Positions 1 to 11,700 of a stretch of 64,000 nucleotides of DNA are shown one piece after another (within the stretch, counting starts at the first letter, position 1; every line of letters begins with the position of its first letter). Location: positions 1 to 64,000 of the forward strand of contig CAYQVW010000003.1 in the NCBI GenBank assembly GCA_964421245.1, in the 5' to 3' direction. The notes below the pieces were generated by a model, which ran no database searches, was not told where the DNA came from, and was given only the letters and a program-made list of their open reading frames with translations. The position numbers and the translations under genes were made by a program. Origin of the DNA: CAYQVW01 sp964421245. Lineage in GTDB: Bacteria; Margulisbacteria; WOR-1; XYC2-FULL-46-14.

Positions 1-2459
1 TCTTTTTTCTACCCCTCCCCAAAACTCATCACGTCACTTTAGAACAAGCCCAAATATTGCAACCACCTGCTGTTTTAATTGTAGAAGGGATTGGGGCTCT
101 TCAGGAAGAAATAAGGACATCTGCTGATTATTCTATTTATGTACAGTCCGACCTTCACTCTAGATTACTAAGAAGGGTATGGAGAGACCAAAAAAGATGG
201 GGGCATATAGCAGCTCAAGTTTTAAGGCGTAGTGCCGAAGTTGTAGAACCAATGGGACGAGAGCATGTCCAACCGACAGAAAAATCAGCGGACTTAGTTA
301 TTCCTAATCCATTATTAGTTGAAGAGTTAGAAGTTTTATTCTCTCCTCAAGAAATTCCTCCTAGGGTAGGGGAAGAATTTCATTTGCTCCCTCCAGGCGG
401 CAGAGATTTTTCAGAAACAGGAGAAGAATTGGTTCTTAATCGTAGAGGTGGGGAAGTTTTTTTGGTCTATAGAAATGTTTCTGGTAGAGTTTTTTACGAA
501 ACAAGAATTGAGAGTAGATCGGTTAAAGATCTGCTTTCTTTAGGATATAAATTATCAAGTATGGTTGATTCAACCGGAAATCAAATAGATGTTAGTAGCC
601 TGAATCTATTAACAGATTTACCAATTGCTTTAGAAAGAATGATGCATCCTTTGCCAGGGCTTAATAAACCTTCTCATATCTTTCTGTTTGGTGTTCCGGG
701 TACAGGGAAGTCGTATGTTACTGGAAAGCTAAAAGAGAGACACCCTAATATTCAGTTTTTGAACTTTGGGTCAGAAATGGTTGCAACATTAGCAGAGAGT
801 GGAGAAGAAGCAATTGCACATGGTTTTGCTGGATGCGCTAGGGATGATATGAGAGATGCTCCTCATGATGCTCAATTATGGTTGATTGAAAAAACAATAG
901 TTAGAATGGCAGAGAAATATGATGATCCATCGCAAATTTATCTTGTAGATGATCATCCAGCAGTTAAAACTGCTGATGGTTTTATTTTAGGATCTTCTCC
1001 ATTTAGAGAAATAGAGCCAGCCCTAGATTTTACAACTGCAGTTACTTTGGTTTCCTCACCAGAAGAGATTATTGCCAGAAGTTTGGCAGATACTTCTAGA
1101 AAAAGAACTAGTGATCCGGCGGTTGTTCGAGGACAGCAAAATTTATATAGAACATTAAGTGGAACAGCTGCTCGTTTAGCCGGACATCCCCATTTTGAAT
1201 TACCTGTCCCAAATAATCAAACCAGACAATACGAAGTTTTTATTCGAGAATTACAAATAAGAGTACATCAATTAGCGGCCTTAAATCATACAAGAGAAGA
1301 TTTTGATCGCCTAGGTTTAGTTTTAGACGCTCCGGATTTTGTTCAAGCTTATCAAGAAGCCTTTAGTAGCGGAAGAATTTATGATCTCTTTCCCGAATTC
1401 AGAAGTTTTCCAGACAATGTTTTAGGTCATAAATTGGGTGTTGTCCAGGTTTTTCAACCAATCATTGATGGTGATGCTGGTGTGTTTTTCAAAAGTTTAT
1501 TTGAAAAAGATACTGATCGTGAAAATTATAGTAGAAATTTTGCTCGTTTTGCTGAAATGTATCATAGATTATCTCCAGCACACCAAAGAATACTCAGATT
1601 AGCCTTGGTAACACATGATATGGGAAAATTTATTACAAAGTCACCACTACATATGATTTCTGGTGAAAGAATTGTTCCTTTTCTTGCTAAAGCCTTTGGA
1701 ATGAGTAAAAGGGATGAGATTCTTTGGCAGGCAATTGAGGGATATCATGGATGGTATGGTGATATTGCAATGGGGTTGTCCCTTCCTGCTGGTTTGTTAC
1801 GTGTAGCAGAGAGAGTGGAGGGACATGGGGTTGATCCTAATTTATATTTACGAATGCTTTCAGTCGTAAATCTTTGTGATTTAGCATCTTATAAGACTGG
1901 AAAAATTCTTAAAAATGAATATCTTGTGTTGTTTTCTGATTTAGCAGATAAGGATGCCCTAGAAGCTTTGCAAAGGGATTTCTATGATTTTAGATTAAGG
2001 GTTTTCTCTACAGCTTTTACTGATTATGATAAGGCTGTTTTTGATCAAGCAAGATATGATGAGATGAAAAGATTAATTGAAGCACTTGTTCCTTCTGATG
2101 AAGTTGAGTTGTTTCGCGATGATTGGGGAAATCGATTTGACAAATGTTATTTTCCTTATGAAATGTGGATCTTGAGTTTAAAGAGTCGGGTTAAATTTAT
2201 GCGTATTTTGTCTCTCTTTTATAGAGGAAGAAAACTGGATAATTATGGATTAATGTGTCTTACTCCTCAAAATTGCGATGAGGTTTATCCAAGAGATTTA
2301 GAAGGATGGTTAGATAAGATCCCAGACAATTTTTCAGCAGAGCAATTTCAAGATAATTTAACAGAAAACGGTGTATTTGGTCTTCCGTTTTATCTTCTTG
2401 GTGATTATGTTGTCCTTGATACCAGCTTTGGAAATACTCCAATGTCTCCTTGGATATAG
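1..2459 (+). CDS. Partial multidomain protein: uridine kinase-like / CYTH-like / P-loop / HD domain
   Basis: The reading frame is open to the first base of the window, so the gene starts upstream; the first in-window start (TTG at 57) falls inside a recognisable fold. The visible N-terminus (LIVEGIGALQ, then R-rich helices and ADLVIPNP) matches the C-terminal part of uridine kinase/phosphoribulokinase proteins. Next comes a beta-rich stretch (about residues 90-190 counted from 57) that could be a CYTH domain, which is fused to uridine kinases in some other proteins. A second P-loop (GVPGTGKS, about 212-219) follows, then an HD-type domain with H-D at about 520-521 (THDMGKF). Likely cytoplasmic and acting on nucleotides or RNA ends; the substrate cannot be told. 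It precedes a nucleotidyltransferase gene by 13 nt, so they are probably one operon. The HD and P-loop calls are firm, the CYTH call is tentative. Confidence 0.7.
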   Translation, partial: FFLPLPKTHHVTLEQAQILQPPAVLIVEGIGALQEEIRTSADYSIYVQSDLHSRLLRRVWRDQKRWGHIAAQVLRRSAEVVEPMGREHVQPTEKSADLVIPNPLLVEELEVLFSPQEIPPRVGEEFHLLPPGGRDFSETGEELVLNRRGGEVFLVYRNVSGRVFYETRIESRSVKDLLSLGYKLSSMVDSTGNQIDVSSLNLLTDLPIALERMMHPLPGLNKPSHIFLFGVPGTGKSYVTGKLKERHPNIQFLNFGSEMVATLAESGEEAIAHGFAGCARDDMRDAPHDAQLWLIEKTIVRMAEKYDDPSQIYLVDDHPAVKTADGFILGSSPFREIEPALDFTTAVTLVSSPEEIIARSLADTSRKRTSDPAVVRGQQNLYRTLSGTAARLAGHPHFELPVPNNQTRQYEVFIRELQIRVHQLAALNHTREDFDRLGLVLDAPDFVQAYQEAFSSGRIYDLFPEFRSFPDNVLGHKLGVVQVFQPIIDGDAGVFFKSLFEKDTDRENYSRNFARFAEMYHRLSPAHQRILRLALVTHDMGKFITKSPLHMISGERIVPFLAKAFGMSKRDEILWQAIEGYHGWYGDIAMGLSLPAGLLRVAERVEGHGVDPNLYLRMLSVVNLCDLASYKTGKILKNEYLVLFSDLADKDALEALQRDFYDFRLRVFSTAFTDYDKAVFDQARYDEMKRLIEALVPSDEVELFRDDWGNRFDKCYFPYEMWILSLKSRVKFMRILSLFYRGRKLDNYGLMCLTPQNCDEVYPRDLEGWLDKIPDNFSAEQFQDNLTENGVFGLPFYLLGDYVVLDTSFGNTPMSPWI

Positions 2460-2472
2460 GAAGTGAAGAGTT

Positions 2473-3753
2473 ATGGTTAGTATGTCAAAAGCCCTCAAAA
2501 TTGTAGGACAGGAATTTGTTTATCAGTATCAACCAACTGTAAGAGAAGAAGTAAATAGATTAGAAGAAAGAACTTTGGAAGTAGTTAGAGAGGGAGGATC
2601 ATTAGTCCCCTTGATGGCAGAACAAAAGAGCGTTGTTTATGACTTGACCAGACAGGTTTATGTAACTTTAAGGAATGCTGTAGGAATGACAGATCAAGGT
2701 TTCACTGGTTTTGTTAGTGGAGGTTATGCTCGTGGCTCCTGTGTTTTTGGGGTAGATTATGATTTGGGCTTTATGTATGATGGTGCGGACAGAGCCAGAT
2801 TTTATCCTCTAGAAAATGCAATATTAATTACTTTATCTAGACTTTTTAACACTCCTCGTTCCGAAATTCATAATGGTCTTATTGGTTGTGAGGGAGAATG
2901 GATAATCCATGATACTAGCTTGACCAGTCCCTCTTTAACCACTCTTTTTCTGGCCAGATATTTTACTAGAAGGCTTGATAATTTATTGGTTTATTCTAAT
3001 GCTTGGAAAAGAACGCAAGGTTCTCTGGTTTTATCTATGATCCTAGATCCGGTTTTTCGACTGCATTTGGATTTTCTAGTAAGATATTGTGATAAGTCAC
3101 CAGCTCTTTTTAGGCAGGCTTGTCTTAGTGGTGCAGAAAGGTTTTGTCAAGGAACGCACTTTGGTGATGGTCATTTTAATTTTGAACATATATTTGGTGA
3201 CCAACCTCCTCTTGAAGATATTCAAAGTGTTGTCTTTGACAGAGAAAGAGAATTACATGAGGAGGATAATGATGTTTGGAGGAATGTACTAGAAACAGCA
3301 GAGAATGCAGATAGAGAATTATCTCAGCTAACTGGTACAGCTCGTTTCCCCTTAGATATTACAAAACCAGTTAAGCATCTTGGTGTTAGAATTGCATTTC
3401 AGTTTTTATCTTTACTTGGTCGTTTAGAAGATTCTCCACCACAGACTCTTACCGACTATATGGAATCGGAAGAGATTGCCGCATATTTTGGTGGAAAGTA
3501 TCAAGATTTTATTTGGCATATTGAGAGGTTATTAAAAATTCGTGCACTTGTTTCTATCTATGCTCAAAGAGCCTATGGTGAAAATCCTAGTTTAATTCTT
3601 GGTAAATATAGAAGAAAATTTAAAGGGAACGAATTAGGTCTTATGGCTCATGATTTAGGTTGCAGTACTTCCGAAGAATTATTTAAAAGCATTATAGAAA
3701 GTGCAAGATTTATTAATCAAACAATTATTGGTCTTACCAGTAAAATAACCTGA
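2473..3753 (+). CDS. GlnD-like nucleotidyltransferase-fold protein
   Basis: 426 aa. Residues 83-97 carry the polymerase-beta nucleotidyltransferase signature: GGYARGS, followed by D95-Y-D97. This resembles the active site of PII uridylyltransferases (GlnD) and DUF294 proteins (GGYGRGE...SDIDLL). The rest is mainly alpha-helical, as in the helical domain after such folds. No HD or ACT domain is visible, so it is not a full GlnD. The start at ATG 2473 lies after a purine-rich AGGAAGTGAAG; a second in-frame ATG lies three codons on. It follows the kinase/HD protein closely, pairing a nucleotide-transferring with a hydrolysing domain. Substrate unknown. No regulated promoter is visible in the 13-nt gap. 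Confidence 0.65.
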   Translation: MVSMSKALKIVGQEFVYQYQPTVREEVNRLEERTLEVVREGGSLVPLMAEQKSVVYDLTRQVYVTLRNAVGMTDQGFTGFVSGGYARGSCVFGVDYDLGFMYDGADRARFYPLENAILITLSRLFNTPRSEIHNGLIGCEGEWIIHDTSLTSPSLTTLFLARYFTRRLDNLLVYSNAWKRTQGSLVLSMILDPVFRLHLDFLVRYCDKSPALFRQACLSGAERFCQGTHFGDGHFNFEHIFGDQPPLEDIQSVVFDRERELHEEDNDVWRNVLETAENADRELSQLTGTARFPLDITKPVKHLGVRIAFQFLSLLGRLEDSPPQTLTDYMESEEIAAYFGGKYQDFIWHIERLLKIRALVSIYAQRAYGENPSLILGKYRRKFKGNELGLMAHDLGCSTSEELFKSIIESARFINQTIIGLTSKIT

Positions 3754-3814
3754 AATTTCCCTCATGTCTCTTCGAAAGAAATACATTGAAATTATCACCT
3801 GTTTTTGACGATAT
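3751..3814 (+). promoter_or_regulatory. Sigma-28-like promoter (with an upstream degenerate copy)
   Basis: TGAAATTA at 3787-3794 and GACGATAT at 3807-3814, separated by 12 nt, followed by a TATATAG tail. The same arrangement with identical spacing is found before several other operons here. A second TGAAATTT at 3751, immediately after the stop codon of the preceding gene, has only a weak -10 (TTCGAAAG) in register and may be a decayed copy. It would drive the 3864 and 5705 genes. Confidence 0.6.
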
Positions 3815-3863
3815 ATATATAGAAAGGCCATAATATGAGCCCAAGAAAGGAAGTGGATTAATT

Positions 3864-5702
3864 GTGATAATTAACTCAACTAGGTTAGCTTTGACTCTAG
3901 CAAGCCGCCATGCAGGAAGATCTGTAGAGCTTTTGGGTGGAGGTTCGGGTGATGCAAGAATAGTCGACTGCGATGATCGAGTAAGAGTAATCCTTCCAGA
4001 GGAGCCCCTAGTTCCGATTGAATTATTTCAATTAACACAAGATCCATCAGTAGAGGGATTAATGCTTTTCCTAAACGGAATGTTTTATAACAACTATCCA
4101 ATGATTAGGGACGGTTGTAAGAATGGCCTTATTCCAGCTAGTGTTGATTATGTAGAACTTAAGCATGAGTCCCCGTTTTATTTTCCTATCTTGGGTTATT
4201 TAAGACTTCATTTTGTTCCGGTTAATCCTTCTCCCCTTGATCTTTATTGTAATGAAATTTTTAGAGATTGGTTTTTAACTCATGGGGTTAGGGTGGTAGA
4301 TACCTATCTCAATGCTTATCAAAGTTTAATTGCTACAGTATATGCTTTTCATGAGAGAGCCCCTTTGAAATCAGATAGTTACTTTGCCGAAAGAGCTTAC
4401 TCCGAGCAGGGAGAGAATATGTTAGCAGCAATGTTAAGAAGTAAAAGATTGAGTCAAGATTTTCTTGAGTTTGCTGCATCTGGACTTGATATAACTCGAC
4501 CAATACGATACATTCATTTTCTTAACTATTTGCTTTCTTCGGATATTGGAAAAAGGTTATTAAAAAAACGCAATATTCGAATTCTTGATGTTGGTGGATG
4601 TCCTTATTCTAGTGAGCATGGGGCTCCTGCTGCTCGTTATCTCTTAGAAACTCTGCAAAGAATTTTCCCAAGAAAAAGATTTGAAATGGTTGTATCAGAT
4701 AAGTTTTATCCTACTTCATTTCCAATTACTCCAGAGGGTGAGGTTGATTCAGCTCATCCAAATCTTAAATATGTTCAAGGAGATATATGTGTAGGATCAC
4801 CAGAAAGAAGTAGTTTTGATATAGTTATTTGTAATAGGGTGTTAACAGAGCCTCATTTTCAAGGTCCTGATAATTTCCACCATTATGAAGCAGCACGGGA
4901 AAATCTTTATCAAAGCCTGAGAGGTAAAAATTCTGTTCTCTTTTTAGACCAAGGACATTCTCATTTGGTTGAGGTATGGACAAAGAGAACAAAGACTATA
5001 GCAGAAGGAAGATATCATGCTCTAATTAATCGAATTGATAACTGGTTTTTAGTATCTCAATTAAAAATTGCTTCTGATCCACGTTTAAAGCTTAAAGATG
5101 CAGGAAGACAGATTAACCAGATTTATAGTGAGAAGGGGATCCCTCCTTTTCTATGGGCAACTGCTGCAAAATATTATAAATCATTGTCCGATCACGACAA
5201 ACGCCAAGCTGTTATTCTTTGGAGAATTTGTACAGTATCGGATGGTAGACCAATAACTAGGGAGATAAAGGATAGGGGAATAGAGGAGTTTTTGGGTGGA
5301 TTATCTTCTGGAGTCCGTCGTGAAGTTATGACTCTTATTGATAGAATTTCTAATCCACACACGATTGATTTACGAGGAATAGCTAGGTTGGATAGTATCT
5401 TGTCTAGATTTGGACTTAAAATAGACAGAAAAATATTGATGTTTTCAAAACTACAAACAACCTCGCTTGATCGTGAAATTACTGCTTCACTAGGAATGGA
5501 GGAAACATTTTTCGAACTAGATGGAATGATTGATTCTGTTAAGCTTTTATCAACCACTAAGGCCAAGAGACAATATGTTGTTGGATTTCGTCTTTTTAAA
5601 ACTCGTGAACCTTTTAAAGTTAGAAAAGTGATGATAACTGTTATTCCAAGTGCAGTTGGCGAATATCATATTGTTAAGAGATTTCAGAATGGAGATGGTT
5701 AA
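3864..5702 (+). CDS. Class I methyltransferase-like protein, unknown substrate
   Basis: 612 aa, GTG start preceded by GAAAGGAAG. The ATG at 3836 leads to a stop after eight codons and is not the start. Residues about 238-250 (IRILDVGGCPYSSEHG) look like the SAM-binding motif I of Rossmann methyltransferases, and FDIVICNRVLTEPH at about 318 looks like motif IV. The flanking N-terminal 230 and C-terminal 200 residues match nothing I recognise. No signal peptide or membrane segment. It is co-transcribed with the giant membrane protein 2 nt downstream, and both follow a sigma-28-like promoter. Methyltransferase activity is inferred from two motifs only. Confidence 0.55.
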   Translation: MIINSTRLALTLASRHAGRSVELLGGGSGDARIVDCDDRVRVILPEEPLVPIELFQLTQDPSVEGLMLFLNGMFYNNYPMIRDGCKNGLIPASVDYVELKHESPFYFPILGYLRLHFVPVNPSPLDLYCNEIFRDWFLTHGVRVVDTYLNAYQSLIATVYAFHERAPLKSDSYFAERAYSEQGENMLAAMLRSKRLSQDFLEFAASGLDITRPIRYIHFLNYLLSSDIGKRLLKKRNIRILDVGGCPYSSEHGAPAARYLLETLQRIFPRKRFEMVVSDKFYPTSFPITPEGEVDSAHPNLKYVQGDICVGSPERSSFDIVICNRVLTEPHFQGPDNFHHYEAARENLYQSLRGKNSVLFLDQGHSHLVEVWTKRTKTIAEGRYHALINRIDNWFLVSQLKIASDPRLKLKDAGRQINQIYSEKGIPPFLWATAAKYYKSLSDHDKRQAVILWRICTVSDGRPITREIKDRGIEEFLGGLSSGVRREVMTLIDRISNPHTIDLRGIARLDSILSRFGLKIDRKILMFSKLQTTSLDREITASLGMEETFFELDGMIDSVKLLSTTKAKRQYVVGFRLFKTREPFKVRKVMITVIPSAVGEYHIVKRFQNGDG

Positions 5703-5704
5703 TT

Positions 5705-8700
5705 ATGGGTGCCAATGTTCAAAATATAAGCTGGCTTACCAGGACAGCTAACACTGCCTTTACTGGCCTTGGCTTTATTGATAGAACTAAGGCATCTCAA
5801 GAACTTTCTTCTCTTGCGCGAGCATCTGATCCCGATTTAATTCAACAAGCATTAGATCATCATAGTATTCTTAAAATATCTAGAGATATTGATGTTTGTA
5901 ACTTAAGACCTGACGATATTTCAAATGTTGTAACAGAAGAGAGGAGAATGGCTTTTTACGATACAATCGGGTTGCCTTCTCCACCATCTCAGCAAGTAGA
6001 AACTTTAACTTCACGTCTTCGAGAAACGGTTGCAAGTAAAGTGTTAACAGCAAAAGAAGTTGCTTATAGAGGAGCAAAAAAAGTTGATCTTGGACTAGAT
6101 CGTATTTATGATCGGATGATGAGGGGGGCAGAAGCTGCAGAGGATCCAGATATTACTGCCGGACTATCTGCTTCTTTTGTTAGAAACTCATCTCCAGGGT
6201 CAGTTCGCACAAGTTTAATGCTTTCTTTTATTGTTGGTACTGGTGCAGCTTTAGCTTTAGCCGGTTTTGCCGGATTAAGTTTGCCTGTTGGTTTTGGATT
6301 AGGAATGGCTGGTTCTTTTATATATTTACACTGCCCAGGATTAAGAGATACCATTCATAAAACTTTAGGATCGTCATTGCCAGTATTGGTTGGAGTAGCT
6401 GCAACTCAGATTGCAGACATGTGTCATTGGGGATCAATAATAGAGATGGGTCTTGGTTATGGTGGAATGTTGGCATCTTTTGCAATTTATGGAGGATATC
6501 AAAAAATATCTGAAGGTCGCAGAATTGAAACAATGACTAGAAGATTTGCCCCACAAATTGAGGCAAGAAATATTCTTTTTACAGTTAATGAATCATTGTA
6601 TGAGGTCAGAGAGGCTACTTCTTCTAATCTTGAAGCGCGAAGAGTAAGAGCAGTTCAAGCAATTGATGCTGCTTTACAAGAAGTTGCAGATAGTTCTCAT
6701 GCTCACGCAGAGGTTGAAAGTCTTTTGCGAGCTACTAGATCACAGCTTGATCCAGCTGATTTACAAATTGAAGATGCTATTGAAGCAACAGAAGCTTTGC
6801 TTTGGGAACAGGTTCAAGTAATTCCGGATATGCATCGGGCAGATAGAACTTTAACAACTTATACAAAAATGGCTCGTACTCTTTCTTTATTATATCTTAT
6901 TCCTCTTACTGCGTGTTTCTTAACAGCCGGTCAAGGTCCTGTTCAGGCTTTGTTGTTTGGTGGAATATTTCTTGCCCAGTTATTTTATACTTTTGGTTGT
7001 TTTATGTATAACGATATTGTTGACCATGTAGAAGGGGTAGAAAATTTGCACTATCCAAAATTATCAGAAGATAAAAAGAAAAGACCTGTTCTTTCGATGA
7101 TTCGTTATGTTTATCTTGGAATACGTGGAGATAATATCCTTGATAGTATTGTTCAAGATATTTATGCCCGGGTCCGTTATGGTAAGGCACATGTTGTAAT
7201 TGATGATTCTGAGTCTAATTCTGCTTTTGCTCAAACAAAGGGAATACACTGTGCAGCTAATGAAATTGATACTCGTATTCACTTAATAAGAAGAGTTATT
7301 GATGGTGTTTTTGGGGCTACTTCATCACATTCTGAGTCAGAGCAACGTGATGTTATGGCGTGGGGGTTATCCATCAAAGAAAGAATTTGTCCTGCTCACA
7401 GAACTATGGATGATGTCTGTAATGAGGTTTACCAAAACTCCCCGACTGATGGAAGGATCGTTAGATTTAGAGATTCAATTGGTGGTTGGCATGGTGAAAG
7501 AGTTGCTTATGAAACCCTAACTTGTTTATTTAGTGATTGTCTTCCTGATCAAGTTGCAGATGATGATCTTAGATCGCGTTATGACACAGTACTAGAAAGA
7601 CTAAGCAATTCTACTTTTGTTCTAAAAGATTTTAATCTTGATACTATTCATGATGGTGATGCATTTACTACTTCAGTTAGAAGAATGGCCGGTTTAGCAG
7701 GGGTTGCTCTTTCCGAACCGGAAATTATTCAATTATATGGAATTCTTGAGAGAAATAGAGAGAGATATTTAACCCGTGAATTGCGGGCTTTTGCGCAGCA
7801 GGCAGGGATTGATCCTCCTAGAGCCTATCTGATTTCTAGGCAGGCTGCAGACAGATTGTTGTCTGAGCGAAGAATAGATAGAATTGCCGAATTGGGGGAT
7901 AGGTGTTTGCTTTTAGGAGAGAGGTCTGCTGAGCTTGAAGGATTATTAGTAGCTGAGCACGGACTTTCGCAACAGAGAGCCCATGAATTAGTTGATACTC
8001 TAGCTGTTTCAAATATAGATCAGAGGAAGGAAAGACTTCTTCGCTATTACGATCTTCCCGATGAAGAATATTGTCGCTGGCGTACTCTTGCCGAGACTGC
8101 ACGTGCACTAGATCCAGATGGACAAGGAAAAATTTATAGTGGGGAAGAAGGAAACCTTAGAAAGGCTTTTGTTTATTGTGTTAATCCGGCGAATGCAGCT
8201 AATCTTACTCCAGGACAAATTGCTTTTAGGGATCAAATGTTATCCTGTGTAACTCCAGGAATTACTCCTGAAGAGGCAATGGATGAAGTAGACAGTATGC
8301 TTGGTAGTAGCTCTATGAGTTGGGCTATTGCTATGGGTATTGAATGGCAAGGTAAATCCCATGGAATGAGGGCTATCCGTGGTTTAGGAACTGCCAAAGC
8401 ATTGGGTGAGGAGATAACTGCCGCAATTGCTCCGCTTCAATTATTTGGAGAGGATTGGCTCAATCCACCTGCAAGTATCTTTGGAGCACCGCTTGCCGCT
8501 GCTCTAACACGAAGAATTACAAGCACGGATCCGCTAACAGGAATAGTTACAAGATTAGGTCGTGAAGCAGCAGAATTGTTGATCTGGGAAGCCTGGATGG
8601 AATTAGTTGAGGCAAGGGTGAGAGGAGTTGTTGGCGCCAGGATTGGAGCAGATAGATTGGCAGAAATTGATACAGTATGGAATTTAGTAGAAACAGAATT

Positions 8701-11700
8701 AAATCGTCATAAGATGGAAACTGATTTAACCACTAGAGGATATTTAGAAATCATAGGTCATCAAATGGATGGTGCAACAACATTATTAGATCGCTTTGCA
8801 GCTCCTTTTGATACTCTACCTGGTACTCCTCCTTCTCCAGAAAGAATCATGTGGGATAGAGCGGTAGATTTAAAGGGTAGGCGTCAAGCAATTCGAGCGC
8901 AACTAGGCGCAATATATGGAAATGACAGTGATAGTTTATTCGAAGAGGTTGATAATCTTATTATTATGGGATCAGGTTATCCACATCAATATTGGGCAGG
9001 TAGGAAGATGGTTGATGGTGAAATTGTAAGGACAAGAACAGGAAAAATTCCTGGATCAGGTTGGGTTATGGATAATGAAACACTGACTCAGCAGATACCA
9101 CTTGTATTAACGGGACAAAGTGATTTTACTCACCAAGCCGGAGATGGAGTCACTTATACTTTAAGACCCAGGGTTGATGACTTTGATCCAGGAACAGCAT
9201 TACAACAAGCACAAGTTTTATTAGAAGAGCTGGTTTTAATAGAGTGTGGTTTAAGAAATGTTAATTTAGATCTTAGGGAGTGGTCCGCTCAACATGTTAC
9301 TAGTCCTCTTCCTGGACAACGCGAACATTTGGTTGAAAGAGGAATGCAAAAATCTATTGCCGATACACTTATCGAGTTAGCCGCTCCTGGTGTTGTTGAT
9401 GCTGCTCAGTTTAGAATTGATCTAATGGCTCGAAGGGTCCCACTTTTGACACGATTTGTTTTTGAGGAGATGGATGAATATGATTGTGGCATTCGGCAGC
9501 CGCAAGGATGTTTGGAGCCGTTATTAGAATTAATGGAGGGGAGGGCAGCTGCTCATAATCAACAACCTCTGCTTAGGCATAATGGTTTAGAGTTAACCCA
9601 TTCTTTTATTCGTTTAACTACTTTAAGTGATGATACTCCAACTAAAGCGGGACATACCAATTCTAATTTTTTAGGGACAAGGGTTGGTGAGCAATTGGGA
9701 GTATTGGCTCGTTATACGATTGATCGCCGAGTTGAAGAGGCAGAGGGTTATACTCGAATCCCGATTCAAGTTCATAATTTATTGTGGGGGGATGTGGTTT
9801 CTCAGATTCGATTAAGTGAAAATGAAGATGATGATTATAATCTTAAATTAGAAAGAGGAGTAACGCCAGACGATATGGCTCGCCAGATGGTTTATCTTAT
9901 TTGGGAGCAAGGTTTGTCTGCACGAGCTGCTGCAGATTCTGTTTGGGGAACTTTTTGGAGTGCGAATGCTGAAGAAAGAGCGCAGGAAGAAAGCTTAACT
10001 CGTGCTCATACCGATTGTTCTTCTGCTGTAGAAGATATTCGAGCTAATTTAAGAGATGTAGCAGATGAAATGGCAGTTTTAGTTTGTGCTCATGAAGCAA
10101 TTGGTATAACAGCAGCATACGATCAAATCGAAATTGCTCGATTGGATCCGACTCATAGTATTCCAAATGCTGCTCATCCTTATATGGAAAGATTGTTAGA
10201 GTTTGCTGGTACTTCTGGAACTCCTGCTCCCTTAGTTACATTGTTGGATGGATCTAATCCTCTTCCAAGTTATGACACAGTTATGAGTAGACTTATTGCG
10301 GCAGATGGTAGCAGACTTGATGGTGAAGAAAATGGAGACAAGAGAGCAATTGTTTTAAAAATGGCTGCTGACGCAAAAAGAAAACTTACAGCTGATAGAG
10401 ATTGTTTAGAATTATCCGATAGAAATTATCGTTATCCATGGTATACCATCCCAGCGCTTTGGACTCCAAGAGATCATAGTAATGTTCGCAGACAGTTTTT
10501 TGGACTAGAAGAAATGCGTATGGAGATGATAATTCCAAGATCAAGAACAATGGAAGAAATTGTAGCATGGTCTTGTTCTCAACAGGGTGTTTTAGAAGAT
10601 GTTGTAGAAGAAGGAAGAAGAATTGGATTTGCAGATGTTATGCGGCATATGGGAGAGGTTGGGGACCAGGTTTTAGGTATACCCGCACTTCGTGTTGGTC
10701 CACCGCCAAGAATTGCTGCTCATACTCATGCAGAGAAACTACGCTTTAGAGCAGAAAGAGATCGAGCTATTCATCTTTTAGGTGGAAGATTACAGGACCT
10801 TGAAGAAGCGGGAGAAGAAACTCCTTGTGGTCAAAGGGTTAAGAATTATTTGGATACAGCCCGATTTGAACAAACCTTTTTCGAACGCTTTGGAGCTGAT
10901 TTTCACGGAAACTGGGATACAGATAATATTCCTTCATGGAGATTTCCTCATTTTGTTTCTAGTTTCGGATACCATAATGGATTAATTGTTCATCGTGGCC
11001 AAGCTATGATTCAATTTGGTAATAATTATGAATATCAAGGTTTAGGAAGATTGATTCAGTCTCAACAAGAAAAAGATACGACTTTACGAGATAATATGTG
11101 GCTTGGTAGGGGAACACATGCTCCTCGTGGCCTTGTAAGAAAAAGATCGAAACGACTAAAACGTGTTGCTTTCCCAATTGGTTACGCTAATATTTTCTCT
11201 ATGCAGGCTTCAATGGAATGTGTTAGAACGGTTGAAGTTGCAAACTGGGCAAATAAGGCTTTAGGTACTAGAGATGAGGTTGTTTGGGGATGGGAAAAAT
11301 CTCGTGGATGGGAAAATGCTGGAGATTGGAATGGTGCTAAACCAGGAGCATTAAGAAAAGTTCTATCAAAGATGTCTTTATTGCTTGCTCCGGCCTACTT
11401 AACTTTTGCAGCTACTCTTGGTGATGGAGTAGAATTTGCTCCTCTTCTATTATCTTTGGCTGGTACGCTTGCTTTAAGATGGCAAGGAAAACAGACTAAG
11501 GGAGAATTGTATCATACCTTAAAAAGAGGGAGCAGTTTTGTTCCTATACTAGCCGCTACCTTTGCTTTAGGATCAATAGCATTTAGTGCGGTTGGTCTAC
11601 TTGATGGTGTACCAGGTGGAGCGTTACCTCTACTTGGAGCTGCAGCAGGGGGAATTGCACTTTCAAGAGTTGCAAAAACTCCAGCGGTCCCAACAGCCTT

